This document shows positions 48,439 to 59,280 of a stretch of DNA of 64,000 nt, piece by piece. Position 1 is the first letter of the stretch; every line of letters begins with the position of its first letter. The stretch comes from Impatiens glandulifera. Its lineage: Eukaryota; Streptophyta; Magnoliopsida; Ericales; Balsaminaceae. Under the pieces are notes generated by a model. That model had not been told where the DNA came from, ran no database searches, and saw only the letters and a list, made by a program, of their open reading frames with translations. Location of the stretch: positions 39,806,320 to 39,870,319 of the forward strand of contig NC_061866.1 in NCBI RefSeq assembly GCF_907164915.1, written 5' to 3'. A program made the position numbers and the translations under genes.

Positions 48439-48479
48439 GTCTAAAGGGGGGAAAAGTATTTGACGGAAATAAAAGACTT

Positions 48480-49575
48480 TACGTCTAGACATAGTCTGTT
48501 CTGACCCTAGATTCTTCTTCCGATTCAGTTTCTTGAGTTTTCTCGTACTGGTTGAGGATATAGTTCAAGTATTTTGTTCGCTTTTGCTAGACATTAATTT
48601 GAAAGGAATCATGCCATTTTCCAAGATATCCTACATAGGTCTTGCGGTCGATAAGTTTATCCACCACAAAGGAAGTTTCAATGTAGTTGTAGCCAAATCG
48701 CTTGAACATATCATGGGTATAGTAGTAAGTAACCCATTCCAAGCCCATAAGGATAATCATTGGATTATCATCCATCATGAAAGTCATTTTCTTGATGGGA
48801 TATCATGAAGAATGTCCCAGATTTCATCATTGGTGTGTACTGGGAGTTTAGGAAAAGCTTCCCTATTCTTTGGTATTTGATGAAAGGGGATAATATGCCA
48901 TTAAGTAGAACTGGCGGTAGACACTTGAGCTTGTCAAGAAGATAGATGTGAAGGATTAAGGGAACCCGTTTACTCATGTAGAAGACATGTATGAGTCATT
49001 CATACTCATTAGTGTCTCTACTAGAATAATACTAGAAGGATTTTTATTACATCTTCACATTTAGTGTGCCACTTCAATGATTCTTGAGGAAGGCTTATCA
49101 TTTGTTGGTACGAGGAAGAAGTGAGCTAGTAAGTCTGACATTGTTATCATAGATAATCATGATCTCATAGGGATCTCTTTATCTTTTATTTCCATTTTGG
49201 CCCAAGCTTAGAAGTTGATGTACGTGCTTGTGATGATAGTATCGGATTTAACTTTAGAGTATCCGTACTCCTCTTGTAAGACTTTTCCAATGGACATTAA
49301 GTCAATGAACGACCTTAAATGCAGAATATTTTAGTTATCCATCATTAGAATAGCTTATAATATTTCTATGGTTGGAAACATAGATCTTTGATCGAGGAAG
49401 TAAGCTCGTTTAAAAGGGTTCCACATTTTCTGCATTTTTATCATGAATGTAGAGTTTACTTTGAATTTTATGAATCTCATGATGGGGATGATGCCATAAG
49501 CTTCATAGTTCCATTTGTTAGCGTGAAAGTTATCAATCCAAGGGACTAATTCGACATCTGTTAGCATGGACATTT
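48480..49575 (-). pseudogene. Tat/Ogre ORF1-like region, copy 1
   Basis: Broken minus-strand coding region upstream of pol in element sense. Readable pieces are MIKMQKMWNPFKRAYFLDQR with SMFPTIEIL (about 49450-49360), and MDDNPMIILMGLEWVTYYYT with MFKRFGYNYIE and KLIDRK (48790-48640). The RAYFLDQR...PTIE pattern resembles the 'DW..RAF.LRDR..CPTIEE' text of the ORF1 (DUF7745-type) of plant Ogre/Tat elements. Function unknown. It shares its layout with 49860-50880, so this region is present twice in tandem. Confidence 0.5.
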
Positions 49576-49859
49576 TTTATGACTACGATAGTAGAAGATG
49601 GGAGTATTGCAATTTTAAAAATAAGAGCAAATACATATGCAAATAACATGACTTAGAGTAAACATCTCATAAGATTTTATATACTTACTTTAAAAGAACT
49701 TCCAATTTTACATATTTCAAAATTTTAGAGTTTAAGGTTTGCTAGTTGATTGTGCAAGGCTTTCTAACTTTTGTCGTTTATACAAATAGTGGTAAGACTA
49801 TAGCACTTTTTCAGGGGGAGCTAGTTCGACTACAGCAGATAAAGGGGACAGAACCTTCA

Positions 49860-50880
49860 CTCTCTTCTTCCTCTTGCTGATGTCGGAACTCATCCATGAT
49901 CTGGTCTATATAATTTTCATGTCTTTTGGGATTCCCATCTTGACAGCGTCGTTCCACAGTTCAAGGTGGTTTGTAAAGTTGTTGTGTTCGATGGGCCTGT
50001 CTATGGTGATCACGTAGTCAAGATAGGGAGGCATGCAGTCTCGCCCGAATTGCTTAAAAAGCTCGTTGGTGTAGTAAGAAGTGATCTATTCGAGACCCAT
50101 AAGCATGATTATGGGTTGATCATCCATGAGGTAGACCATTTTCTTAATACCGTACCATGGTAGAAATTCACGTATGGTATCGTTGTCATTGACAAGTATC
50201 TCCGATTTGGCACACCTAATGCATCGACATTGGAGGGCAACACTCATCACATTTCCCTGAAGGGAGGAGGTATACGTTCCATTTTTTCCAAGAGCCAAAT
50301 GTAGAGCATGATTAAAGGTCCTCTCTTGTTAAGATAACATGTGAAAATTTGATTCATTTAGGCCTATCAATGTTTTAGATAGGATGACTCTAGCGGGATC
50401 ATTATTTCCTCCCCGAGGTGATAAGCTACTTCTAGTATTCTAGAGAATGGAGGATGGTTGTCGGGGCGAGGAGAAAGTGGGCCATCATGATTGTCATAGT
50501 GAGTAAAGATGTACTAAAGTTTAGTGGGATTTCTTCGGTCTAAGTGACCAGGTTTAACCAACATGGAAGATCTAGGTATGTTCTGGCTAGAATCTTATCT
50601 CTCGTGGTCTTCTTATACCTGAATTCCTAGTGGATTAGGCATTAGAGGGACATGGACTCCGTGTAGGGATTGAGCCTTATGATGGTCTTGTTTTCGATCA
50701 TCATGATACTTTGAATTCTTCGATGGTGAGACAGATTTGGCGATCACGTAAGATGAAGGCCCTGTGCACCAGGTCCCATTTTTGTTGCATCTCCATCATG
50801 AAGTTATGATGGATTTGGAAGTGGGTGTATTTGTTGAGAGCGGTATTGAGACTGTACACTATAGATTGGGATTTTGCTTG
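49860..50880 (-). pseudogene. Tat/Ogre ORF1-like region, copy 2
   Basis: The partner of 48480-49575. Near 50800-50700 it gives MMEMQQKWDLVHRAFILRDR followed by QICLTIEEFKV. Near 50300-50086 it has MALGKNGTYTSSLQGNV, IREFLPWYGIKKMVY and LMDDQPIIMLMGLE, then SYYTNELFKQFGRD towards 50000. The last motif aligns with MDDNPMIILMGLEW of copy 1. Frame breaks occur throughout. The two copies differ a good deal, so the duplication is old or reflects two elements. Confidence 0.5.
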
Positions 50881-50910
50881 ATGATTTGGAAAAGGAGGAC
50901 CTAAAGAGTA

Positions 50911-51463
50911 TTTATACTTAACTAGGTCAGTTATTGAAGTTTAATTCAACTTCAATTTGATCACTAAAATCTTATCCCTTAAGTTATTTGTTCGTCTTTG
51001 GTAGCCTAGCTAGAGATTAGGGTTTGATTTCTAGATCTAAGGGAATTGAAGGGGAGGATAAGGTGAGCACATGGGAGAAAGATGGGAGAATAAGGTTGAG
51101 AAATGAAGGAGCTAGAGCTTTTATAATATTGTCGTTGCTAGTCGCGGGCCTCTAGAGTTCACGAAGAAGACGATCAAAACGTCGTCGTTTTGATTAGTCA
51201 AAACGCGTCATTGGCGGTCCGTCAGCGTTCCATTGGTGCTTGAGAGATTAGACTAACGGGGTTTACGCCCCTATAGTTGATCGAGTGTGGCCTCGGGCGT
51301 GCACGTGTTCCCTTATATTCGAATGTGTGGCGTCCTCTTGGGCGATAAATGAAAATCAAGCGCTGATCCGATGACCCTGAATCATGCTACAAAATTAAAC
51401 ATAATTTTGGCTACATAAGATTATCATTTTATATTTTTAATAAAAGGGTTATTTGTAATTTAG
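50911..51463 (-). repeat. Partial LTR of the Gypsy element
   Basis: Matches 37860-38410 almost base for base over long runs, for example GAAGAAGACGATCAAAACG and GATCGAGTGTGGCC. It is cut on both sides: the hAT fragment begins right after 51463, and the inner part of the LTR that should adjoin ORF1 is missing. Confidence 0.85.
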
Positions 51464-51918
51464 ATGTGATAAAAGTCAAATATATTAACGAACAAGACAA
51501 TGGGGCAAGAAAGTACTTTGGTTTCACATATTTTTAACCAAAAAATGTGTGAAATAAAATTGACTGAGTATGTGATTCTCGATGAAGTACCATTTAAAGT
51601 TGTCGAAGTTGCATGAAGCACAACCGATGTTCAAGATTCTTGGTCAAAAAAAGTAACATGTATGGTTTTGATTTATTCTTAGTTGAGAAAGCTAAGATTC
51701 AAAGCGTGATTAATGACCAATGGGTACGTATCACAATTAATACTTGGACGTCCATTCAAAACATAAATTACATAGTAATTACAGCTCATTTTCTAGATAA
51801 TGATTGGATATTACACGAAAGAATAATAAACTTAACAAAAATAACTAGTCATGTTGGGGAAGATGTTAGCAAGATGGTTGAATTTTGTTTAAAAGAGTGG
51901 GAGATACCAAATAACTAG
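51464..51918 (+). pseudogene. hAT transposase fragment (plus-strand arm)
   Basis: The ORF from 51613 reads VINDQWVRITINTWTSIQNI, YIVITAHFLDNDW and HVGEDVSKMVEFCLKEWEI, the start of the RNase H-like catalytic region of plant hAT (BED-type) transposases, where the usual text is 'WTS..N..Y..ITAHFID.DW.L..RIL'. Just upstream, in a broken frame, is the VILDEVPFKVVE segment that precedes it. Only about 130 codons remain. It is the plus arm of a palindrome with 51935-52400. Confidence 0.8.
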
Positions 51919-51934
51919 TAATTACTTTTTATAT

Positions 51935-53094
51935 TCCCGCTCTCTCAAACAAATTTCAACCAGCTTGCCAATTTCTTCTCCATTATAACTAGTTATTTTT
52001 GTAAAGTTTATTATCCTATTGTGTAATATATAATCACTATCTAGAAAATGAGTTGTAATTACCATGTAATTTATGTTTTGAATGGACGTCAAGTATTAAA
52101 TGTGATACTTACCCTTTAGTCATTAATCACAATTTGAATCTTAACTTTCTCAACTAAGATTACATTAAAAACCATGCCTGCAACTTTTTTTCGACTAGGA
52201 ATCTTCAAAACTCGGTTGTGATTTGTGTAATAAGCTCACAAACTCCTTTCTTCGATAGCTTTAAATGATACTTAATCGATGATCATATACTTGGTCTATT
52301 TTATTTCACACCTTTTCTAGTAAAATTATGTGGAACCAAAGCACTTTCTTGCCCTATCGTCAATATAGTTTGACTTTTATCACATATACTTATTTTATAG
52401 AGTGGACTCAACTTATACCTTTTTAATAAGTGATTTTCAACTGAATGGTACTTCTAGAAATGAATGGAATATCAATTGATAGTACTTGCATACCCTGATT
52501 GGTTGTATTCTTCCATCAGCCAACTCGCTTGTCTTTTTTTCATAGTGTTCCCAAAATATACTCTTACTCTATTTAGGAGTTATAAGTTTGGTTTTGAAAA
52601 TTTTCTTACTCTCTTACGAGTAGTATTTTGTATTTGAGATGAACTTAACAACATATTGAACTCCATTAAGTCTATTTTGAAAGAAAAAAAAAAAATCAAA
52701 CACTTTAGAGTGAACTAAAATTAATTTTATATCTTGCAAAATATAATGTCTAGAGATTGCATATATTGAATTATATTACAATATTATTATATTTTTATTT
52801 GATTTTCAAAAATTATGATTCTATAATTAAATTAATATTAAATCTATTTATTTTATTATAAGTAGTATATAATATATATTTTTAATTTATAAATATTATT
52901 TCGGTATTTTGGTATATCTCGATATATTAAAATTTTGAAAATCTCGTATCTTTACCGTACCAATAATTTCGGTATCGGTACCATACCTTACATTTTTTCG
53001 GTATATCAAAAATCGATATTGTCGATATATTACGGTACAATATTTTCGATATACTTATAATATCGGTAATTTTTCTCATTCTTAGTTGTGATAC
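51935..53094 (-). pseudogene. hAT transposase fragment A (minus strand) with element end
   Basis: The reverse complement of 51464-51918 is found at 51935-52400 (WTS...ITTHFLD region). Upstream in element sense come the BED zinc finger region at 52440-52530 and an AT-rich end full of CGATAT and CGGTA motifs (52890-53080), typical hAT subterminal repeats, to a terminus CTAAGAATGAG at 53094. The transposase is broken by stops. From 52101 on it is tandemly repeated at 53095-54016. Confidence 0.72.
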
Positions 53095-54016
53095 TCACCC
53101 TTTGATCATTAATCACACATTGAATTTTAGTTTTCTCGATTAAGAATAAATTAAAAACCATACCTGTAACTTTTTTCGACCAAAAATCTTGAACCTCGCT
53201 TGTGCTTTATATAATAAGCTCATAAACCTCTTTCTTTCAACAACTTTAAATGACACTTCAATGACACTTCATCGAGGATCACATACTCGATCAATTTTAT
53301 TTCACACATTTTTTAGTAAAAGTATGTGAAACCAAAGCACTTTCTTGCCCCATCGTCGGTCGTCAATATAGTTTGACTTTTATCACATCTACTTGTTTCA
53401 TATAGTGGACTTATCTTACACATTTTTAATAAGTGTTTTTTCAACCCAATGGTACTTCTAGAAACGTCTGGAATCTCAACTTGACAGTACATGCATACCC
53501 CGATTGGTTGTATTCTTCCATCAACCAACTCTCTTATCTTCTTTTCTTAGTATTCCCAATATATACTCTTACTCTGTCTAGAGTTATATTAAGTTTTGGT
53601 TTGAAATTGTTTTTACTCTCTTACTAATCATATTTTGTATTTGAGATGAACTTCACAAAATATTAGACTCCATTAGGTCTATTTTGAATGTCTAGAGTTA
53701 GCATATATTAAACTATATTACAATAGAATTATATTTTGATTTGATTTTCAAAAATTATGATTCTATAATTAAATTAATATGAAATCTATTTATTTTCATA
53801 TAAATAGTATATAATATATTTTTTTTAATTTATAAATATTATTTTGGTATATCTTAATATACCAAAATTTTGAAAACCTCATACATTTACCGTACCAATA
53901 TTTCGGCATCAGTACCATGCATTACATTTTCTAGTATAAAAAAATCAATATTTTCGATATATTAGAGTATGATATTTCGATATTTCTATAATATCGATAA
54001 TTTTTCCTATCCCTAG
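53095..54016 (-). pseudogene. hAT transposase fragment B (minus strand) with element end
   Basis: A second copy of the 52101-53094 unit. The ORF at 53528-53313 gives a BED-type zinc finger: MVDGRIQPIGVCMYC, then CQVEIPDVSRSTIGLKKHLL with the pattern C-x2-C ... H-x4-C near the residues HLLKMC. The end CTAGGGATAGGAAAAATTAT (54016, minus) is a better preserved hAT terminus, with CGATAT subterminal repeats. The core catalytic part is missing, so it is inactive. Confidence 0.74.
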
Positions 54017-54375
54017 TGTCAATGAAATTTTATACATTATGTTTGTATATAAAGTATTGTTAGCGCATTTCTTTTCCGAATTAGAATTGTCTGAAATGAA
54101 TATCCGACCGAATTTGAATTCACCAAATTTGAATTTCATTTTTGGTTTTCAAATCGAATTTTAAACCAATTCGAATTCAAATACGGTTTTCAAATTGGTT
54201 TTCAAGTTGGGTTTCAACTCGAAACCAAACCGAAAATCGAATTCATTTTTTATTATATCTTTTATTATATATTTTATTATTTATTATATATAATATTTTA
54301 TTTATTTTATTATATAATATAATATATAATTTAATATTTTATTATATATTATATAATTTATATATAGATATTGTT
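54017..54375. other. AT-rich stretch with hAT-like subterminal repeats
   Basis: At 54110-54240, GGTTTTCAAAT and related GAATTCAAAT/AAACCGAAAATCG motifs recur on both strands, as in non-autonomous hAT element ends, but no complete element could be delimited. 54240-54375 is almost pure A/T. Confidence 0.4.
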
Positions 54376-54648
54376 AGTTTGTTTGACGACTTTCTCTATG
54401 TCGAAAAACTTCGTTTTGCCCATAAATATTAATCACATATAAATGAACAAATATTGTTAGTTGTCGTTATCCAAATTGGACTCAGGTCATCGTCGTCAAA
54501 TATATTCTTTTTCAGTATGCTTGGTCTCAATCATTTATTTGGTTTTGCTTTGAAAAACCCATTACAATAATTTCTCATGTATAGTTTCAATTTTTATTTT
54601 ATTTTTACTATTTTTGCTTAGTAGTAATTTTGGCATGTATGTAAAGCA
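54376..54648. repeat. Flanking repeat shared with 3057-3358
   Basis: Aligns with 3057-3358 (AAACTTCGTT, TAAATATTAATCACATATAAA, CTTTGAAAAA). It ends in GCATGTATGTAAAGCAG just before the E-family element, text found at 13773-13789 to the right of the E-family element at locus 1. Confidence 0.6.
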
Positions 54649-55300
54649 GGAAATTTGAGCAAATGACCCTAATAAAAGTTTTAAATGCGTCGTTGGTCAC
54701 CCCATAATTTTAATTGCATTGGTGACTATTTTATTATTTTTTTGACGAAAATACCCCTATCACGTAATGCGATGGGCCTTCTCGTAACGCGAAGAGAATA
54801 GGGTCTTTATATAAATACTCAAAAAAAAAATCATTTCGTTATTTTCTTTTCTCTCTCTTCTCTATATCACGCGACGGCACGATGGCGGAACCCTAAACGA
54901 ACACATCATATAGATCGACGAAAAAAACTCGTTCTAATATCAGGTGATTGAATCGATTTATGTTCTTATTTCCATTATGTTCATCTTCAAACCCTAAACC
55001 ATGAGATTGTTCTTATTGTTTATCTTATTGTTCATCTTATTATTCATCTTATTGTTCATTTTGTTCATATTGGTTGTTCATTTTGTCGATGATGATGCTT
55101 TAATTCGGTTCCGTTTCAGGGAAGATTCATTTGATTCTCGCGATTGGGCTTCTCACAAAGCACCTCCTTTACGCGACAGGTCGCGAAGGGACATCTCTTC
55201 GTGAAGGGCTTTCCCTTTTCGCGAAGGGCCTTCCCTTTTTGCAAAGAGACTTCCCTTCTCACGAAGGGTCTTTATTAGGGTCATTTGCTCAAATTTCCCC
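54649..55300 (+). repeat. Left arm: E-family unit with its own terminal inverted repeats
   Basis: Begins GGAAATTTGAGCAAATGACC and ends with its reverse complement, GGTCATTTGCTCAAATTTCC at 55280-55299. Rich in TTCGCGAAGGG repeats (55180-55270). The ORF at 55001-55204 is largely a run of LFILLFILL-type codons from a TTCATCTTATTG repeat, and is not thought to be real. Confidence 0.72.
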
Positions 55301-56103
55301 TTTGTTTTTACTTTTTTTTTTTTTAAATGCGAAAATCTTTCGAAGGTAAAGCTCTTGATGTAATTTGTTTTCTAAGGGATGATGAAGGTGCATTTTCATA
55401 TGTTGTGGAACTATGTAAATAATTTATAGAATATTGATATTATTTTCTTCTTGTTGTCAATGATTGAAATGTCAATGCAATCTAATGTATTGAACCATTA
55501 CAAAGCTTTGGAGGTTTGAGAAGTCATCATAGTTACTTTGTATACAAAACAATCGTATTATCATTCCCAAACATAAACATTAGCATTTAAATTTTGTTTG
55601 ATGCATTTGAAGACACTAAATTAAAGATAACCCATCATTCTTACCCATTTATGATTTGACCAAACACAAGAAGATATAATGAATTATTCATGATTAAAGC
55701 AACATTCATAATGGATAATTTCTGAAATATTCCAACCAACATAATCATAGTACCAACAAAATGTTTTATTCACAAGTGTGTTCCTAGGCCAGCTTACATT
55801 AGTTAAGTTCATAATGATTTAGAACAGCTCTTACCAAACTGAGACCACACCACCCATATTAATATTTTCCATATAGATTTTTTTTACTATAAAAAAAAGA
55901 GATTCAATTGATATTTAGCATGTTTTGAAACAACCCAATTTAGATTAAGACAAAATTTAAAAGTAGACCATTATATTGAACCCTTTCAGATAGCAATGGA
56001 AAACAATTAAAACATCTTCTCCATGATCACAATAGAAAACAAACTCAAATCATTGCATTGATTAATTGAATAATATATCTACACATGTTTACATCGAATC
56101 TTT
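55301..56103. other. Unassigned interior of the Pack-MULE-like element
   Basis: About 800 bp without recognised coding sequence. Because it lies directly downstream of the captured gene's stop codon (minus sense), it may be that gene's 3' flank. Confidence 0.4.
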
Positions 56104-57000
56104 TCAATTCCTGAAACCAAAAGCGGACTCTTTCTTTGCCTTCCTCTCTTTTGGATCCATAAGTTTGCCAAGACATTTGGGTTTCTTTAATCTCTTCTTC
56201 TCATTGTTCAATTCGGGATTATATGTTCCCAACTTCTCTTCTCTTAGCTTCACTGCAATTTCCAGTATCTCAACTATTTCATCTATTATGTTAACCACAC
56301 AATTAAAAGATAAATGTGATTGATGAGATATCCATTAATTTCAAATAACCCACATCAAACAGGTTAAGGCATAAAACTATTGTTACCTTCCCATAGCATC
56401 ATAAGTGGCAGCAAGGTTACTATACAATCCAATTGTATCTTAATCGCAAGTTCCACATTCCTGCTACAGTATTTATCCTGCATTTTCAAACACTTCAACA
56501 ACTTCATCTATCTTGAATAGCTGTACAACAGGTCACACCCATCTGATTAAGTAAAACTCAAAAAAAATGCAGATTACCTTTCTCCATTTGTTCTAAGTTT
56601 CATTACAGAACTTGAGAAATAGCTCCATGCTTCTTCATAACGTCCAGGTCCAACAACATAAAACATAACACCCATTCTTGCTTGCATACCAGCAATTGTT
56701 ACTTGTTGCCCTGGTTTATCCTCTAACAACTTCATTGCCTTCTGAAATATCTTCATACCCTCACCAATTTCATTAAAAAATTTATAGATAGCAGCTGATA
56801 TGCACTTTTTTTTTGCATATATTCTTGATGTGTTTTCCTATTAGGTTCTGGATTCTTGAAGCTTGCCTGTTCTGTAATATAGACCAGCTAATTGAACGAA
56901 AATAGAGGCAACTGAAGTGTAGTTGTCGCCTTGTAATGATTTGAAAACAGCTAGGGCTTTGATAGGAGAAGGTCTAAGTTTGGAAGTAATGCACAAGTAA
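56104..57000 (-). pseudogene. Captured kinesin light chain-related (KLCR/CMU-type) gene fragment
   Basis: Minus-strand exons in the order of the C-terminal half of plant KLCR/CMU tetratricopeptide-repeat proteins. 57000-56860: LRPSPIKALAVFKSLQGDNY with VASIFVQLAGLYYRTGKLQE. 56800-56573: MKIFQKAMKLLEDKPGQQVT, then MGVMFYVVGPGRYEEAWSYF and KLRTNGER, followed by an AG|GTAATC donor. About 56440-56387: LYSNLAATYDAMGR with another AG|GTAACA donor. 56298-56104: EIVEILEIAVKLREEKLGTY, then GKLMDPKERKAKKESAFGFR and the stop. Intact relatives bind microtubules and help fix cellulose synthase tracks. Exons are missing or damaged here (for example a TPR around 56460-56570 and the extra GP in VVGPGRYEE), so this is a transduplicated fragment, not a gene. 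Confidence 0.82.
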
Positions 57001-57039
57001 AAAGTATATTGAACACACTGCAAAGAAAATTTGAAGTTC

Positions 57040-57264
57040 TTGAGATAAAGAAATGAGAGACTTTTAAGGAATATTTTGGAACAATTACGTCTGTTGCTAA
57101 TCAAATAAGAAGAAATGGAGAAATAATGACATACACTAGAGTTGTGGAGAAGATACATAGAACTCTCAAAGAAAGATTCACGTATATCGTACTATCAATT
57201 AAGGAAACAAGAAACACTGAATTGATGACTATGGATGAACTTCAAAGTTCTATGTATGTGGGTA
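57040..57264 (+). pseudogene. Copia gag fragment captured in the Pack-MULE-like element
   Basis: Plus-strand text ANQIRRNGEIM, then TRVVEKIHRTLKERFTYIVL and ETRNTELMTMDELQSSMYV is the conserved core of Copia gag (usual form 'RVVEKIL.TL...FD.IV.AIEE.KD...M..DEL.GSL'). It is about 70 codons long and runs straight into the right TIR arm. Confidence 0.8.
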
Positions 57265-57814
57265 CATTATCAAAAGGGAAGGCCCTTCGCGAAAAGGAGA
57301 GGTCATTCGCGAAAAGGGAAGGCCCTTAACTAAGGGATGTCCCTTCGCAACGCGTCGCAAAAAAGGAAGGCGTTTCGCGAGAAGCTTAATCGCGAGAATC
57401 AAATGAATCTTCTCTGAAAAGGAATCGAATCAAAGCATCATCATCTGCAAACATCATCATTGACAAGATGAACAACAATATGAACAATAAGAACAACCTC
57501 ATAGTTTAGGTTTTGAAGATGAACATAATTAAAATAAGAACATAAATCGATTCAATCACCGGATACTAGAACGGGTTTTCGTCATCGACCTGTATGATGT
57601 GTTCGTTTGGGTTCCGCCGCCGTGCCGTCGCGAGAGATAAAGGAAAATAACGAAATGAAAAATATTTGAGTATTTATATAAAAAAAACCTATTCTCATAG
57701 GCCCATCGCGGTTATGTGATAGAAGTATTTTCGTCAAAAAAATGGTCCAATTAAAATTATTAGGGAATTATCTACATTTAAGGCCTTTACTAGAGTCATT
57801 TGCTCAAATTTCCC
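57265..57814 (-). repeat. Right arm of the Pack-MULE-like element
   Basis: Reverse complement of the left arm, including TTCGCGAAGGG repeats at its inner end and the terminus TGCTCAAATTTCCC at 57801-57814. Its identity to the left arm is clear but with many substitutions and indels. Confidence 0.75.
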
Positions 57815-57879
57815 AATAAAAACGGTTTGTTGGTATAAATTGAATGTGTTTAACAAATGTTAGGAGTTGGATATTGGCT

Positions 57880-57887
57880 TATAAAAG
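57880..57887 (+). repeat. Upstream copy of the 8-bp target duplication TATAAAAG
   Basis: TATAAAAG precedes the element terminus GGGAAATTTGAG. The identical 8 bp follow the other terminus at 59281-59288. The sequence left of it (AACAAATGTTAGGAGTTGGA) is the 5' flank of F-box gene 2, as in gene 1 at 13917. Confidence 0.88.
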
Positions 57888-59280
57888 GGGAAATTTGAGA
57901 AAATGACCCCACTGATAGGCCTAAATGAGGATAGTGTGAGCGCATAATTTAAATAGCGCTGGTGACCCTCTTTTTTAATGACAATTATACCCTTGCGTAA
58001 CGCAACTCTAGTTGCGTGACGTAGGGGTGTTCAACCGTCCGGTTAACCGGTTAACCAGTTAAACGGTTCCGGTTTTGGCTTTTATTTTACAAACCGCTTA
58101 ACCGACCGTTAATGGTATCGGTTTTACCGGTTCTGGTTCTACCGGTTTTGGTCGGTTCTGGCCGGTTAACCGGGTTTAACTAGGAACCGATAATTCAATT
58201 TTTTTAAATTAAGTAATAAATTTATAAAATATATTTTTTAAAATTATTGTTTGCACTTTCCTATTATACTATTCTCCATCTTTTTTTTTGTCTCTATTAT
58301 AATATATTATATTATTATAATATAATATAAATATATAATATTATAATAATATATTTTATTGATATATTTAGGAATATGTTATAATATATAATTTTATTAT
58401 AACAATATAATATATTTTATAGTTATTCGGTTAGGTTTTATATGTTTCTAGAGAAAATTTAAATCTATTATGTCGATTAGTCTTTGACCAACCAAGTATA
58501 AGAGAATATGATAGAATCCTCTTCTCAACCGATAGAACGAGAAGTAAAATTGGTAAATTATAATTTATAACTTTGATTTTAGATGTTTCTGTATTGAACA
58601 TGTTGGAGAGAAAGTTAAAACATAAAGTGAATGTTTAACTTTGAAGACATCAAATTTTAATTTGCTTAACTATTTTGATTTTGTTAATTTATAATTCCTA
58701 AAAACAATTTTACTTATTTCAATTTATTTTTAATTTATTTTTGTAAAATTTTATATAGATTATAATGTTTTTTAAAAATTATTTTATAAAAATTATTTAT
58801 AAAATAACTAATACAAATTATAAAATATAAAAATATATAATTAAATTATTACCGGTTTACCAATTAAACTGTTAGAAAAATAAGGAAACCGAAAACCGAA
58901 TCGTTTAACCGGTAAAAAACCGATTAACCGAACCGCTAGAACCGCTTAACCAATAAACCGTTAAAATGAAACCGGTTAACTATCGGTTCGGTTGGGTTAC
59001 CGGTTTTCCGGTTTTTTTGCACAGCACTGGCGTGACGCAACCGGAATTTTTTTTATTTTATTTTTTTTTTCAATTTTTTTCGTCTCGCGATTATGTGACG
59101 CAACTGGGGTATTTTCGTCCAAAAAAAATTTATAAGTAATTTTTTGAAAAATAAAAAAATAAAAAATTGCGTCAACAACTAAGGTATTTTCGTTCAAAGT
59201 CAATAAAAGGGTCCAACCTTTTTTTAAGCTCTACATTCTCCGTTATTAGCCATTTAGTGGGTCATCTCCTCAAATTTCCC
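57888..59280. mobile_element. E-family element inserted in the F-box gene 2 promoter
   Basis: Perfect 12-bp terminal inverted repeats GGGAAATTTGAG, extended imperfectly to about 25 bp (AAAATGACCCCACT / GAGATGACCCACT), with an 8-bp target duplication TATAAAAG. It is 1,393 bp long including a 1,008-bp hAT insertion plus 8 bp of its target duplication, so about 377 bp without them. Non-coding. MULEs usually give 9 bp and hATs 8 bp duplications, so its superfamily is not settled. Confidence 0.88.
58022..59029. mobile_element. Non-autonomous hAT element nested in the E-family element
   Basis: 1,008 bp flanked by a perfect 8-bp target duplication GCGTGACG (58014-58021 and 59030-59037). Ends TAGGGGTGTTC and, reversed, CAGTGCTGTGC are short and imperfect, as in hAT elements. 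Both subterminal zones (58030-58180 and 58850-59015) are packed with ACCGGTTAACC-type motifs on both strands, probable transposase-binding repeats. The interior is AT-rich without coding capacity. Confidence 0.9.

Larger units (their letters stand above)
36870..51463 (-). mobile_element. Tat/Ogre-like Gypsy retrotransposon, rearranged
   Basis: The outer parts are an LTR at 36870-38812 and a matching fragment at 50911-51463. Between them, on the minus strand, lie an ORF1-like region (twice), a second LTR-like block (44720-48438) and a pol with RT, two RNase H-like regions and integrase. The ORF1-before-pol layout and pol wording (SFMDGFSRYNQI, VYIDDMIVKS) point to the Tat/Ogre lineage. Gag and protease were not found, the 5' LTR is partial, and no target duplication is visible. 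It may be a composite of two related elements. Confidence 0.76.
54649..57814. mobile_element. Pack-MULE-like element with ~550-bp inverted arms
   Basis: The left end GGAAATTTGAGCAAATGACC and the reversed right end GGGAAATTTGAGCAAATGAC continue as matching arms for about 550-590 bp (54649-55240 and 57265-57814). Inside are a kinesin-light-chain-related gene fragment (minus) and a Copia gag fragment (plus). Long TIRs plus captured host exons are the mark of Pack-MULEs. No clear target duplication was found. A further inverted terminus at 55271-55299 means the left arm alone (54649-55300) looks like a complete short element. Confidence 0.72.

Noticed and set aside
55001..55349. Hydrophobic ORF (LFILLFILL run) resembling a membrane protein
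   Set aside because: It arises from a TTCATCTTATTG simple repeat within an element arm, and the opposite arm does not preserve the frame.
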